Positions 44,833 to 55,580 of a stretch of 64,000 bases of DNA are shown in pieces. Numbering within the stretch: position 1 is the first letter of the stretch; each line of letters begins with the position of its first letter. This DNA comes from Rhynchopus sp. YZ270_cl-10 (lineage: Eukaryota > Euglenozoa > Diplonemea > Diplonemida > Diplonemidae). Below the pieces are notes generated by a model that ran no database searches, was not told where the DNA came from, and saw only the letters and a list, made by a program, of their open reading frames with translations. Location: assembly GCA_964035575.1 (NCBI GenBank), contig OZ037913.1:682001-746000 (forward strand), in the 5' to 3' direction. A program made the translations under genes and the position numbers.

Positions 44833-46367
44833 ATTGCGATAACACATACACAAAAAGTATACGTGTTATCGCGAAAAAGTGTATTATGTTTTTTGTCCTT
44901 TTTTTAATCTTTTTTGACCATTTTAGTCGAAATTCTAAATTCTAACTTCTAACTTCTAAATTCTAAATTATACACTCCAAAGGGAAGTGAAAAAAGTTGG
45001 CCCACCCTAAATATTTTGGGACTTCGTTTTGCCTTAAGTGCTTGGGGGAATACTTCCTGTTCTGTTACCTCACCCTGGACCTCGCCCGCACACTCCCCAG
45101 CCTCCGCACGTCTTCAGACAGACGGTGTGTCTTTGCGGCGAAAGACGAATTCTTCGTACATGGCCTGTGCCAGTTGTCTTTACCTCTTTTGGGTCTTTCG
45201 ACAGGCCCAAACCTGAGCTCTCAAAGGCGGACACGTTACACCAAAAAGACTCGCTTCTCTTAGTAAATTCAGTTGGCACCAGTGAGGCTGATGCACCCCC
45301 GGTTCCACTCAGATTCCGCTCTCTATCCGTAGAAGAACTTCCAGACTTCGTGTTCTCCTCGGGGGCACTTACTACAGGAGGACTCCTGCCCCTAGACCTT
45401 GTTGGGACAGCATGTACCCGCACACTGCCCAGCCTCCCCACGACTTCCGACAGACTCTGCGTAGCGCTTGCGAGCATGACAAATTGTCGGCGCAGCCTGA
45501 GACAGCTCAGCGATCGTCGTTACGGTTTTTTTGGCCACTGCGGCCGTGTTTTCGCGAACAAAAACGTACGTGTTTTCCCAGGTACCCAGGTACACAGGTA
45601 AGTCGTCACAGACAACCACAGCCAACCCGCCAGTCACTGAAAAGTGACCAGACAGTCCACTTGACAAACACAGAAGTGTCCAGTCACGTGGACAACACAA
45701 AACGGGGCACCCTAAGAGTCTCGAACAACTCAAAAAGGTGTCAACTACACCCACCAATTTGTCAAAAAAATAAAGACCTTTAATATTTTCCGTGCAATGA
45801 GAATTTGTCAAATAATTTCCACCATCCACAGTGTCGGGAGATGAGCATGAAAACGAGCAGGCGATGTACTGTTGACAGCACGACATGCAGCCAAGACTTG
45901 GGTTAATAGAAACCATTTCCCCTCTCCCATCCCCCAAGCTGTGTTACTCGGCACAGCGGGAGAGGGAGAAGGGTGTGTGTTTGACAACGGATTTAGAGGT
46001 GGGCAACGCCTGAACGGAGTATATCCCATTAGAAGGGTGTGTATAGGGGTGCAGTCAATCAGGAGCATTGCATCAAAGGTACAGTTTGCTGAATTAGATG
46101 GATAGTGAGAAGAAAAAAAGCACAAAAAAAAAAAATACAAAAAAACCCGAGACCAAGGCCCGCGTGTCTTATTTGTGGCTTTCCCCACTCCCAAGAGCAG
46201 AACAACAACAAAAAAATGTGAGTGGGGCATGGTTTCCAACTGATCTCCATTTTTTTTTCCACCAAAAAAAACCCTGTTTTTTTTTCCCATCCTCTTCTCT
46301 AACTATTAGATCCGCAACGGAAGAAAAAAAGCTATATTTTACTTTGGGTGCGATTTATGTTATTCAT
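44833..46367 (+). other. Intergenic repeats: hairpin, 8-bp tandem repeats, diverged duplication
   Basis: No confident gene. It holds a perfect 10-bp stem hairpin (GCGATAACAC at 44836-44845 with GTGTTATCGC at 44863-44872) and a TTCTAAAT/TTCTAACT array at about 44934-44970. Two diverged copies of a block of about 130 bp (around 45075-45200 and 45405-45530) both read RTLPSL..SDR..CV in one frame. A box at 45621-45700 is shared with the element at 61.6-63.8 kb. An undiscovered last USP exon could lie here. Confidence 0.5.
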
Positions 46368-46369
46368 AT

Positions 46370-46918
46370 ACCGTATTCGTACAAAAAATTATCGACCGTA
46401 CTAATATTCCATGGATGTCCAAAGTACTTGAAGTATATCAAGTACTTGATCCCCCAAAAAATCCAATACTTGATACTTCAAGTACTTGACACCCTATTTT
46501 TTTTTCTAGTACTTTTTTACTTGTTCTCCCTCTGTCAAGTACTTTTTTCACAAAAAAAACGTCAAGTACTTGATCAAGTACAAAAAAAAGTGGGTACTTG
46601 ATCAAGTACTTGACGTTTTTTTGCGAAAACAAGTACTTGACAGACTCTGCCAGAGGGTAAAAAAGTAAAAAAGTACGAGAAAAAAAAAATAGGGTATCAA
46701 GTACTTGATTTCTGTCAAGTACTTGATCAATCTTCAAGTACTTGACTGTCATTTTGAGAGGAAAAAAAAGGGGGGTCAAGTACTTCAAGTACCATAAAAA
46801 ATCCGAAAAAAGTACTTCAAGTACTTTGGACATCCATGATATTCGACCTTCTCAGGATTTTTCTGATAGTTCGACCTTTTTTTTTTACGGTCGCTAATTT
46901 TTTTTTGTACGAATACGG
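46370..46918 (+). mobile_element. 549-bp foldback MITE with TA duplication
   Basis: The termini are inverted repeats starting CCGTATTCGTACAAAAA, flanked by TA on both sides (46368-46369 and 46919-46920), as for Tc1/mariner-type MITEs. A second inner inverted pair begins CATGGATGTCCAAAGTACTT, and the whole interior is built from repeated CAAGTACTTGA palindromes. The element can fold on itself almost entirely. It has no coding capacity. Confidence 0.8.
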
Positions 46919-47092
46919 TACTTCAAAAAAACACCCAGTAACTCCACTCCACTCCAACATCAGGGCCATATTCTGCGCAAGAATTACCCTCACTAGGCAT
47001 TAACCACTCACACATCACTCACCTCCCCACACCTCCTCCTCCCCCACCTCCAATTCAGGGTTGTTGTATTTTTTATATTTTTACACAGAGAA

Positions 47093-48466
47093 ATGGATCT
47101 CAGCAACCTTCTTGCACATGGCAGGAAACGCGAGGCGAAGAAGAAGGTGGTGCACCGCGTCAACACTGCGACGGCACAGCCCACCCCCGCCACTACCACC
47201 ACTACCACCACCACCACCACCACCACCGCCCCCTCGTCTACCACCACACCCACCAAAACGCCACCCACCGCACCCACCACTACCACCACCCTTCCCCCAC
47301 AAAACACATCACAAAACGCGCCACGCTGGGAAGTACTCTACAAAAGCACCCTCCACAAACTCCGTGGTGAATACAGCACCGTGGTAGACGACATACACCG
47401 TGTCTCAGTCATTGTCGACTACATCCGCGCAGCTCGCCTCCGCTCCTTCGGCATCACCCACCCATCCCCTACTGCCGCCGAGGTCAGCACCGACGAGACA
47501 GTCACAGAACGAGAACTTCGTACATTCTTTGCAACGAGCATCACCCCCGAGGTTCTAAACGGTATCAAAGAGCATGAATACATCCACTTCCAAGAGGCCT
47601 TTGAGAAAAAAGGGGCAAGAGATGTGAAATTTCGGTTTCGCTGGCCGCTGTTAGTTGAAGGATACGTACAGCTTCAGGCAAAACTTCCTTTTATTTTAAA
47701 AGGCGCCTCCGATTTGCTAACACAACGTGCCAAAGAAAGTGAACTGTACTTCCACGAAAACGGCAACCGAAGGCGTGGTACCATCGAAGGCGTTGCAGTG
47801 AATATGGAGACCCTCTTTGGGGTGTACCCTGATGTGCACATTGATGTGATTTCTGGTATTATGGCGGGCAACATCTTGGCATTTGACGCATCCAACGTCT
47901 TGGCTGGGGCACCTGACCTTGAAGAAGATAAAAACGCCAAAGAAAAGGATGAAAGCAAAGAGGACGAGGTGACACCGAGCACCATAAGCGCCCGAAGGAA
48001 GGAGTTGGTTGTCAAAAAAATCCGGCTGCGTGCAGGGGAGCCTGAAAAGCAGAGGGACAAACCCTGTAAAGTGGTGCTGTATGCAAGGTGGGGTGGGGAG
48101 CCGGAGTGGATGAGGGCGATTTTGACTGATGCGGATAAAGTGTCGTATAAGGTGTTGCGAGCGTGGGTGGACCAAGAAGAGCCAAACGAGGTTGACACAA
48201 TGAAGGAGCTAGACGACGCAAAAGTGTTTCGCCGCCTCCGACGCACCGAAATGACCGTTGACGTCAGCGGTGCAAAACAAGACGCGAAAATCAAAAAAAT
48301 CCGCGCCCGTCAAACCCCCATGAACGACCACATGACCCTCCCAGACAAACGTGGTGTGCGCTACAACTTCTCCAGACCCTTCAGCTTCAAAGATGCAGAA
48401 GAACGCAAGCTAAAGGTAGAGCAATACGAAACCACCCTAGCAAAGAAGATCCAAGCCAAACGCTAA
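47093..48466 (+). CDS. Unrecognised 457-residue protein with poly-Thr tract
   Basis: I do not recognise the family. A basic N terminus (GRKREAKKK) is followed by a Thr/Pro-rich disordered stretch encoded by an ACC microsatellite (about residues 30-75). The central part (about 85-310) is mixed alpha/beta with an IKEHEYIHFQEAF segment that could be a winged-helix, though I could not match one. A Lys/Glu-rich linker and a basic, charged C-terminal part follow, ending in coiled-coil-like VEQYETTLAKKIQAKR. Nuclear or nucleic-acid binding would fit but is a guess. The ATG lies 4 nt after a T-rich tract ending in CAG (47086-47088), the tightest such spacing here along with 57930. Single exon. Confidence 0.65.
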   Translation: MDLSNLLAHGRKREAKKKVVHRVNTATAQPTPATTTTTTTTTTTTAPSSTTTPTKTPPTAPTTTTTLPPQNTSQNAPRWEVLYKSTLHKLRGEYSTVVDDIHRVSVIVDYIRAARLRSFGITHPSPTAAEVSTDETVTERELRTFFATSITPEVLNGIKEHEYIHFQEAFEKKGARDVKFRFRWPLLVEGYVQLQAKLPFILKGASDLLTQRAKESELYFHENGNRRRGTIEGVAVNMETLFGVYPDVHIDVISGIMAGNILAFDASNVLAGAPDLEEDKNAKEKDESKEDEVTPSTISARRKELVVKKIRLRAGEPEKQRDKPCKVVLYARWGGEPEWMRAILTDADKVSYKVLRAWVDQEEPNEVDTMKELDDAKVFRRLRRTEMTVDVSGAKQDAKIKKIRARQTPMNDHMTLPDKRGVRYNFSRPFSFKDAEERKLKVEQYETTLAKKIQAKR

Positions 48467-48904
48467 TCTTTTCTTTGGATTGAAAAATTGTGGAAGGTTA
48501 TAAAACACGATCGAAATCATCTAAAAAAACAGTAGAGAAAAGAAGAGAAAACGCCTTCCGTATCGCTTTAGATATATTATGCACTATCCCTCATACTTTT
48601 TTTGGTCTCCATTCTTAACTCTCAGAAATCACCCTAATCAACCCCTCATTTTTTTTTAAACCCCTTCTCCTTCTCCTCCTCTCTCCCTCTCTCCTCTCCC
48701 TCCCCTCTCAAAACAAAACAGAACAAAAAGCTTCAGAAACACAAAAATCCTACCTCCTTCCTCAACCTTTTACTAAAAATATTTTTTTTTAAAGAGGCTT
48801 GGGGTATATCCTTTTCTTTTTCAAAATCCCTCCCCTCTTCTTCCCCCTTTTCTTTCCCCTTCTTCTTCCTTTCTCCCCATCATGGGGGAGGATAGAGTGG
48901 TGTC
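48467..48904 (+). other. Intergenic, strongly pyrimidine-rich
   Basis: About 440 bp, C/T-rich over most of its second half, with no gene. The pyrimidine run continues to within about 30 bp of the next ATG; a weak GATAG (AG at 48894-48895) is the closest candidate acceptor. Confidence 0.5.
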
Positions 48905-51900
48905 ATGGATATGCTTAAGAACCTTAGTTCACCAGAGGTTGACCGTTTGCGGGGGAGGTTTGGTGCTCGGAAGGTTGGTGCGACAGAGTTCTGCGAGATT
49001 TTGAAGAGGAGCCGTGGGGGTGGGCGGTTGAAGGACCATGAGTTGTTGAGCTTATTTTGCGATATTGATGTACGGCAGGATGGAGAAGTGTCTTGGGAGC
49101 AGTTTACTACGTACACCATAGACCATGAGATGGCTGCTAAACACGAGGTCCGTGCAGATGACATCCGCAACTACGAGCTAGAAAGTGTTTTCTATGATGA
49201 AATTCAACATAGCATCCGTGGTCTTACCTATCTCCCGCGGATTGATAAGGTGGCAAAACTCATCCACAGAGGCCAGCAGTCGACCATAAAGCTTTGCAAC
49301 CCTCTCTCTCTCGAAGCGTACTTAGTTACCCCCCCATTAGGCGCACCACCACTGTGTATGGAGCTCGTCCCTGGAGGGGGGAATGATACCGTGGTTGCAG
49401 CGTGCAGTGATATGTCGGTAGGGTTTTATGAGCTTCGTGCCCCCGCATATTCGAGAGGGGTAATGCCGCAGTTGCATAGTGTGAAGTTGGATGAGACGCA
49501 GATGTGTTTTCGATGGTTTCCGAGGTTTAGTCGGTTGTTTTCGGGGAGTCGGTGTGGGATGCTTAATGTGTGGCATACCCCAAGCGGTTGGAATCAATCT
49601 GGGAGTACCGAAGCGCCGGAGGTGGTGAAGTCAGAGCATCTCCACCATCAGGCGATTGCTGATATTTTGATGGTGGACAACAATGCGTTGACAGCGTCGC
49701 TGGACGCTACCATCAAAATAACCGATATGGTCAAAGGCGTCGTCAAAGCCGAGCTGAAGGGCCACACCCAAGGGGTACGCAGCCTCCGCTACAGCCAAGA
49801 GTACTCCCTTCTCGTCTCCGCAGGGTTTGAGTACGACCCCTACCTCTGGATGTTCCAGATGACAGAACTCAAGCCCTGGCGTCTCGAGGATAAGCAACGG
49901 CCCCACCAGGCCATGCTCATGGGCATCGCCGCCATCGAAAGCACACCGCAACTGGTTAGTGTTGACAAAAAGGGGATGATGAAAGTATGGGACGTCCGAA
50001 CATTCCGCTGTGTGCAAACCACTATGGCAGAAATGCCTTCACAACAAATCGTCCATGCGGGCACCGAACGGTCGTATATCACCTCAATGTGCGCGCTGCC
50101 GACACACAAACGGGTTGCCGTGTGTGGACGCACCCTTTCGGTCTTCCGATACTCTGCAACGACACGACCCGACCATGCGGACGACAAGATGGTATGCGTT
50201 GTGCTGTACAACGCACACCACGCTGCCTTCCTCACAGCACATTCCCGCGATGTCAAAGTATGGGACTCCACCGGCAAGCTGACCCACCAACAGAAGGACA
50301 TCACACCCGACGACGCAACCTGCGGCTGCCTTGACAAAGAAGGCAGACGGTTCTACCTCGGCCTCATGAACGGTCTCATCTGCGGCTTCTCCTGGAACAC
50401 CATGCAACGCTTCATGACCTTCGCAGAGCACCTCGGACACGAAGTCACCTCGCTCCGCTACCTCTCCAACCCGCGGGAGCTTCCGCAGCTCGTCACGCTC
50501 TCTGCGTTGGGTGTATGGTCTGTCCCGGATGCAGAAGATTCGCGCCCATTTCATATCAAAGGATTGTCAAAAACTGTGCAGGACGAAGGCAGCCAGATGA
50601 GCTGCGTCGCAGCGAGGGATGGGGTGCGGGTCATTGCGGTGGGGACTACAGCGGGATCGGTCTTCTCCTGCGACACACTGGCGCACAACCTATTAGGCGG
50701 CTGTGCGCGCATTAGGAGCGCAGTGCGCTGCCTCACCTTCATAGGGGACACCTCCACCCTGGTATTCACCGAAGACCACGACCGCTCCGTGCACATCGCC
50801 TGCGCAAAGGTGCCCTGGCTGCACTTCTCCTGGAAAGCCGCCTCCTCTCGAGTCATCGCACGATGCATGGGAATCATCCCCCCCGAAGAAAACGCCCTCC
50901 ACCTCGACGGCATGACCAAAGGCGATCCGCAAGGTGTCGGCAAAACCTCTCCCTGCTTGATAACGTGCCCTCCCATCAGTTCGTATAGCTTGGACCCTAC
51001 GTATTCAAAGGAAAGGGGGCAGGCGTGCATTCAGGTGTCGTGTCTCGCGTTTGATGAAGGGGCGCAGGAGTTGTACACCGGGGATGAGAAGGGGTGGATT
51101 GTGGTGTATTCGTTGCGTGAGCTGCTGTTGGCGGTGCAGGGGGTGGATGTTGCCTCGATGGATGCGAGGAATGCGGTGGAGGGCATCCGGTCCTTCTGGA
51201 AGAAGGTTACCATCGCGCGGATGTGGCTGGCACACCACGACGAGCTGCGTTCCTTCACGCTGATCCAAGAGAAGCAACGCCTTGCCACGTCGTCCTTCGA
51301 CGTGCAGGTCCTCGTCTGGACCTTCAGCGGCATCTGTCTCGCATCCCTCCAGCAAGGTCGCAGTGTCCAAGTCAAGGCGCAACGCCCCTCCGTCGTCCAA
51401 CAAGACGCACCCCCACCCTCCGCCACCACAGCAAAGCCGAACAAAATCCTCGCCTCCTTCCTTGCCTCGCCTTTTAAAAGGAAGAAGGCCAAGGTATGGA
51501 TTCTAAGCTTCTCTATCACAGCAAACTTTTTATAAACCCAGCCGAATGTGAATCATGTGGATCAAATTTATTTCAAAGACAAAACACCCTACAGGAGGAC
51601 GCTGTCGCAAAGTTTCAGGAAGCTGTCGCCGAGGCAGTCGCGGAAGCGGATAGTGCACCCCCGGTGTCGGTCCTGAAGGTGGGGACGAAGTCGAAGAAGC
51701 TCAACCGACCTGGGCGCCTGCATAGGAAGATCGCGTCGCACGTTCTCTCGATGGAGGCACGTCCCCTCCGCAGTGCGCGTGCACGCGAGCTTGGCAGCCT
51801 TGTTACCTGTCTCTCTCCGATCGCACAGAGCCGGGTCTGCCCGAAGATCATTCTCCCCTCACCACCCGCACATCGTACTACCTCCCGCCCGACTCCGTTG

Positions 51901-51918
51901 CGAAGAAGGGCACATTAA
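48905..51918 (+). CDS. EF-hand-like/WD-repeat protein (WDR49/CFAP337-like)
   Basis: Exons 48905-51493 and 51595-51918 (intron 101 nt, GTATGG...CTACAG, phase 0) give 970 residues. The first 85 residues resemble an EF-hand pair with a degenerate loop (DIDVRQDGEVSWEQF). WD40-type beta-propeller repeats fill about residues 90-830, recognisable from blocks such as GHTQGVRSLRYSQEYSLLVSAG, KVWDVRTFR and VKVWDSTGKLTH, probably two propellers. The C-terminal 110 residues are basic and low-complexity. EF-hand plus double WD propeller is the layout of WDR49/CFAP337 and relatives, associated with ciliary axonemes, so a flagellar role is inferred. The last exon adds about 107 residues missed if the intron is ignored. 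Confidence 0.75.
51494..51594 (+). other. Intron of WD-repeat gene (101 nt, phase 0)
   Basis: GTATGG donor, CCTACAG acceptor. Unspliced, the frame stops at 51535; spliced, it stays open for a further 107 codons with an Ala/Glu-rich helix first. Confidence 0.8.
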
Positions 51919-52056
51919 GGCCTTCAAAGCCTTCCGAGACGAGAAAAAAGCTTCTGCTTTTCCTCAGTTCTCACAAGCTTCTTAAAAAACACTTCCCTTC
52001 TCTTTTTTTCAATCAATTTCAATGCACCCCCCTCCCTAATCTTCACAGAAAAAAAA

Positions 52057-54104
52057 ATGCGATATGAAGTAGATCTGGTGGTCCTTGGTGATGCTGCTGT
52101 TGGGAAATCATGTTTAATTCAGAAGTTTCTTAATAACGGTGGAGAGGAGACGGGGCCTACTGTAGGGGTTGATGGTAGCGGGACGACAGTTACGACGGAG
52201 GATGGTGACGTCGTGGATGTTATGCTCTGGGACTATGCAGGGCAGGAGCGCTACACCCGACTGCGTGGCGACTTTTTGCGTGGTGCGGACGGATGCATCT
52301 TGGTGTTTGATGTGTTGGTGCGGGACAGCTTCGCACACATCGACCTCTGGCACGATGAATTCCTCCAGAACAGCAGTGGTTCCTCCGAACACCTCCCACC
52401 AAACTTCATCCTCATCGGCAACAAAGCTGACCAACTCAAAGGTGGCCCGAGACCAGAATCTGACGAAATCGCACTCCAAGCCTTCGGGGAAGGCACACCA
52501 CACAAAGAAGACGTCCGTGAAACCTGCGCCGTCCCGGAAGACGAAGTTCTTGGGTGGTGCAGCAATGAGCACGTTGACGTGACACTCTGGGGCACCGACT
52601 CCCCTGTAGTCCAACAACCGATTCCTTACTTCGAAACCTCTGCTGTAACGGGAACGCTTATTAGAGATGCTTTCATGAAAGCTGTGGAGCGTGGTGTTCT
52701 CCGCCAAAAGCGTCTCGCAGACATTAAAGGGCATGAAGAAGACTTCGGCATTCTGCCTAACCCTTTCGCAACCTCAGACCTAGACACCCCAACACCTACC
52801 CCGGAGGAAGCCAACGCAGTATCCGCTGCTGTGGACATCAAGCTTGCGATCATGGGCGACGCATGCACTGGAAAGTCTTCCTTCCTGCACCAATGCAAAA
52901 CCGAGGAATTTGACGAAAGGTACACCCCAACGCAGACCCCCAGCGGCTTTGCTACATTAGAGACCTTAGATGACCACGTTGTGAAGCTCGATATCGTGGA
53001 CATCCCAGGGAAGGAGCGTATGGGGCCTCTCCCTTTGCTCAGAGGCTGCCATGCCTGCGCCATAGCGGTGGCCGCGAACAACTCAAAATCGTTGGAGCGA
53101 GCGCGACTCTGGAAGGAGGTGTTTATAAGAGAGTCGGGCATCCGAGACACATCGTCGGTTTGTTTTATCCTGCTGCATACGAAGTCGGATCTGGATGATG
53201 TGCTCGCGGATGTGCCCTCCCGCAAGGCGATGATATGGGCTGAGTCAAATAACTGCCAATTCGTTTCGTGCAACTCCACAGAGCATGCCAAAGCTGTGCT
53301 TGCACTGAAGGGTATTACACAGTCTGCACTGACACGCCGTCTAGAATGCATCTATGAGCGTGTCAAAGGGCAGATGGAAAGCGCAGAGAAAGGACGGCTC
53401 TCACAAGAGATCCTTAATAAAAAGAACCTCGAGCGGGAGAGGCAGGCGCTCTTCAGAAAGCACCCCGCTGCGCCTGCGCAGGCGTACGTAGACGGGAAGG
53501 TCTGGACAGGGAAGAAGGACGGCAAGGTATGTTGAAACAGTACTCAAAATAAAATCAAAATTTAAAATCAACAACACAGGACCAATACATCCAAAGCCCC
53601 GTCTACTCCTTCCCCCTCAAGAACCTCCGAGGCGAGTCCGTCGACCCGCAGGAGCCGCTCAACATGAACGACCACCTCCCTTTGCTGCTGGACAAGATTG
53701 CAGACCTGCGCAATGATATGTCCAAAGTATGTTTCTCTCCCCCCTTCGCCCCTTTTTGCGTCGTGTCGCTTTCTCTCACAGAAAAAAATTTTTTTTCGCC
53801 CTCAAAAATTGCAACATATTTTCTAAGCGGCATATTCAATATTTCAAACATTTTCTTTGTTCTTAGTTAAAAGGGTGTCTCACTCTTGCTTAAACACCCC
53901 ACCACCACCACCACACCCCCACCCCAGATCGAGCAACGACACCAGGACGAACTCGAAAGCCTCCGCAGCGCAAACCTCCTCGAGGTCTCCTCCCTCAGAC
54001 GCGACCTGCAAGACACACGCGCCCTTGTCGACGAGGAGAAGCAGCGCAACGACGAGCTCCGTTGGGAGGTCCGCCTTGTATGGCAGACGCTAGAGTCGCG
54101 CTGA
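52057..54104 (+). CDS. Tandem Rab-like GTPase with C-terminal coiled coil
   Basis: Exons 52057-53526, 53580-53726 and 53928-54104 give 597 residues. The first G domain is complete: P-loop GDAAVGKS (11-18), WDYAGQE (58-64), NKAD (122-125) and ETSA (193-196), with an unusual insert of about 55 residues between NKAD and ETSA. The second has P-loop GDACTGKS (267-274), DIPGKE where Gln of DxxGQ is replaced, and TKSD, so it may bind nucleotide but hydrolyse poorly. The last 110 residues form a heptad-like coiled coil (IEQRHQDELESLRSANLLEV onward). There is no C-terminal prenylation Cys motif. Membrane-traffic or ciliary use is plausible. The ATG is 9 nt after CAG (52046-52048). Both introns are phase 0 with GTATGT donors. 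Confidence 0.85.
53527..53579 (+). other. Intron 1 of tandem-GTPase gene (53 nt)
   Basis: GTATGT...ACACAG, phase 0. Splicing joins KKDGK to DQYIQSPVYSF; unspliced, a stop comes three codons later. Confidence 0.85.
53727..53927 (+). other. Intron 2 of tandem-GTPase gene (201 nt)
   Basis: GTATGT...CCCCAG, phase 0. Splicing joins LRNDMSK to IEQRHQDELES, making one continuous coiled-coil stretch, which supports the join. Confidence 0.85.
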
Positions 54105-54348
54105 CCCACACAAAACACCGCCTTTTCCTTAACGCGTTTTCTTCTTCTTCTTTCTTTCTGCCGGTATTTTGCCATTTACACTAAAATTGAACCATCTTTT
54201 TCCTCCCCGATTCTGGTCAAACCCCTCAACAGACCCAAACTACGCTTTTTTTCGGCAACAACACAAAGCAATACAGAGAGAACCAACCAATTTTTTTTTG
54301 GTTTTTCAACACTTTTTTCCACCCCCTCAACAGAAACAAACAAAAAAA

Positions 54349-55408
54349 ATGGCAATGAGCGCGATGCTCGCTGTCAGCGCTGTGCAGAACGTTGCGAAGG
54401 TGGTGGGCACGTTGAACACCTTGCGGAACTTTGAGAAGAGTGTGAATGATCCTTGTGTTGAGGAGTTTTTGTTGATATGGCACGAGATGGAGGCGATGGA
54501 GGTGCCTATGCGGTTACTCCTTAAGCTGCATGCGAGAGAGGCCACACGGACAAGCGTCGATGCGGCGGTGCGTTTTGCGAACACAACGATACACAAGCTA
54601 GAGGACTTCCTCGCCAGCGACGATGCTGACGACGCACGCCCAGACAGCAGCGCCTCCTGGACGGCGTGGCTTGCCGCAAAGAAGCAAGGTCGCGACAAGA
54701 AGGAGCAGCTCCCCGTCATCGCACAGCGCGTCCAACGCACCATGCAGACCATGCAGCTTGCCCTCCAGACCGTCCAGATGACACACCCAGAGTACTGCAC
54801 CGGGCACGTCCCCATCTCCTACTCCCCAACAACCGTGACGCTGGCGTCCGCTATCATGACTGAGGTATGTATTATTTGAAAAAAAATCACAAAAAAAATA
54901 TACACAGATCCGCGCAGGCCGGATGAACGTCGGCAACGGCGGCAAAGCGATTGCAGCAGGGGTAGTGCTTATCAAGAACACTGCACAGGGAGGGGGCAGT
55001 CTCATGGAAGATGTTGGACGGTGTGTCGTCTCTCTCGGGGCCACCCCTGAGACGGAGGAGGGGGAGTGGAGCATCAAGGTTGGACCCGCTCCGCAAACGG
55101 GGCTGCGTGCACCCGACGACGACGACGACAGCGACCCTGTGGACATGACATTCGCGATCTCTTCCTCCTTCAACGCCATACGCCGTGAGCCCACCGACAA
55201 GACGCCCATCTCCTACCTCTTCTCTGCAGGGCCCGGCAGCGATGCTATTCTCCTCAAATTCGAAGCAGTCGGTCGCACCGGTACAGAGCGTGCAGAGACG
55301 TCCCTCAGTGCAGAGCTCTTTGAAACGCTTCTCTACATGATGAAGTACCGCGACTATGCGATTGACACAACAGAGGCATTGGATGCGTTGGCCGCGGAAT
55401 TTAGCTGA
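54349..55408 (+). CDS. Unrecognised 338-residue protein
   Basis: Exons 54349-54864 and 54908-55408 around a 43-nt intron. The family is not recognised. The N-terminal 170 residues are predicted helical (MAMSAMLAVSAVQNVAKVVGT is a possible amphipathic or targeting helix; then VEEFLLIWHEMEAMEVPMRLL), and a second helical block carries QRVQRTMQTMQLALQTVQ. The C-terminal half is mixed with beta-like stretches and an Asp cluster (APDDDDDSDPVD). No membrane span is certain. The ATG was chosen over an upstream non-ATG open stretch because it follows CAG (54331-54333) by 15 nt. It sits directly after the tandem-GTPase gene on the same strand. Confidence 0.7.
54865..54907 (+). other. 43-nt intron, the shortest in the window
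   Basis: GTATGT...ACACAG, phase 0, almost wholly A/T between its ends. Splicing joins IMTE to IRAGRMNVGN; unspliced, the frame stops within five codons. Confidence 0.85.
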
Positions 55409-55431
55409 GGAGGGGAGGGGAGAATCTGATT

Positions 55432-55580
55432 GGCCAACCAAGGTCAAAAAGCCTGAGGAAAACTAAAAAAAAAAATATTCTGACTAGACAGCATGCGTAC
55501 GTCAAAATAATGATTAGGAAATCTCAATCGGAGATCTCCAACTCACAGCGGAGCTGCTCCGCTAAAGCTAGTTGAGAAGG
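55432..55580 (-). repeat. Decayed minus-strand copy of the retroelement-flanking repeat
   Basis: Read on the minus strand, this matches the core of the repeat units at 4220-5467. It shares a pyrimidine-rich start, GCTTTAGCGGAGCAGC, a GGAGATCT block, TTTTGAC, CAGAATATTT, TTTTCCTCAGGCTTT and GGTTGGCC, in the same order and spacing. Identity is roughly 70-80% by eye over about 145 bp. It lies just 3' of the preceding gene's stop. It is a solo relic of a related element end or a free-standing short repeat. Confidence 0.7.
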
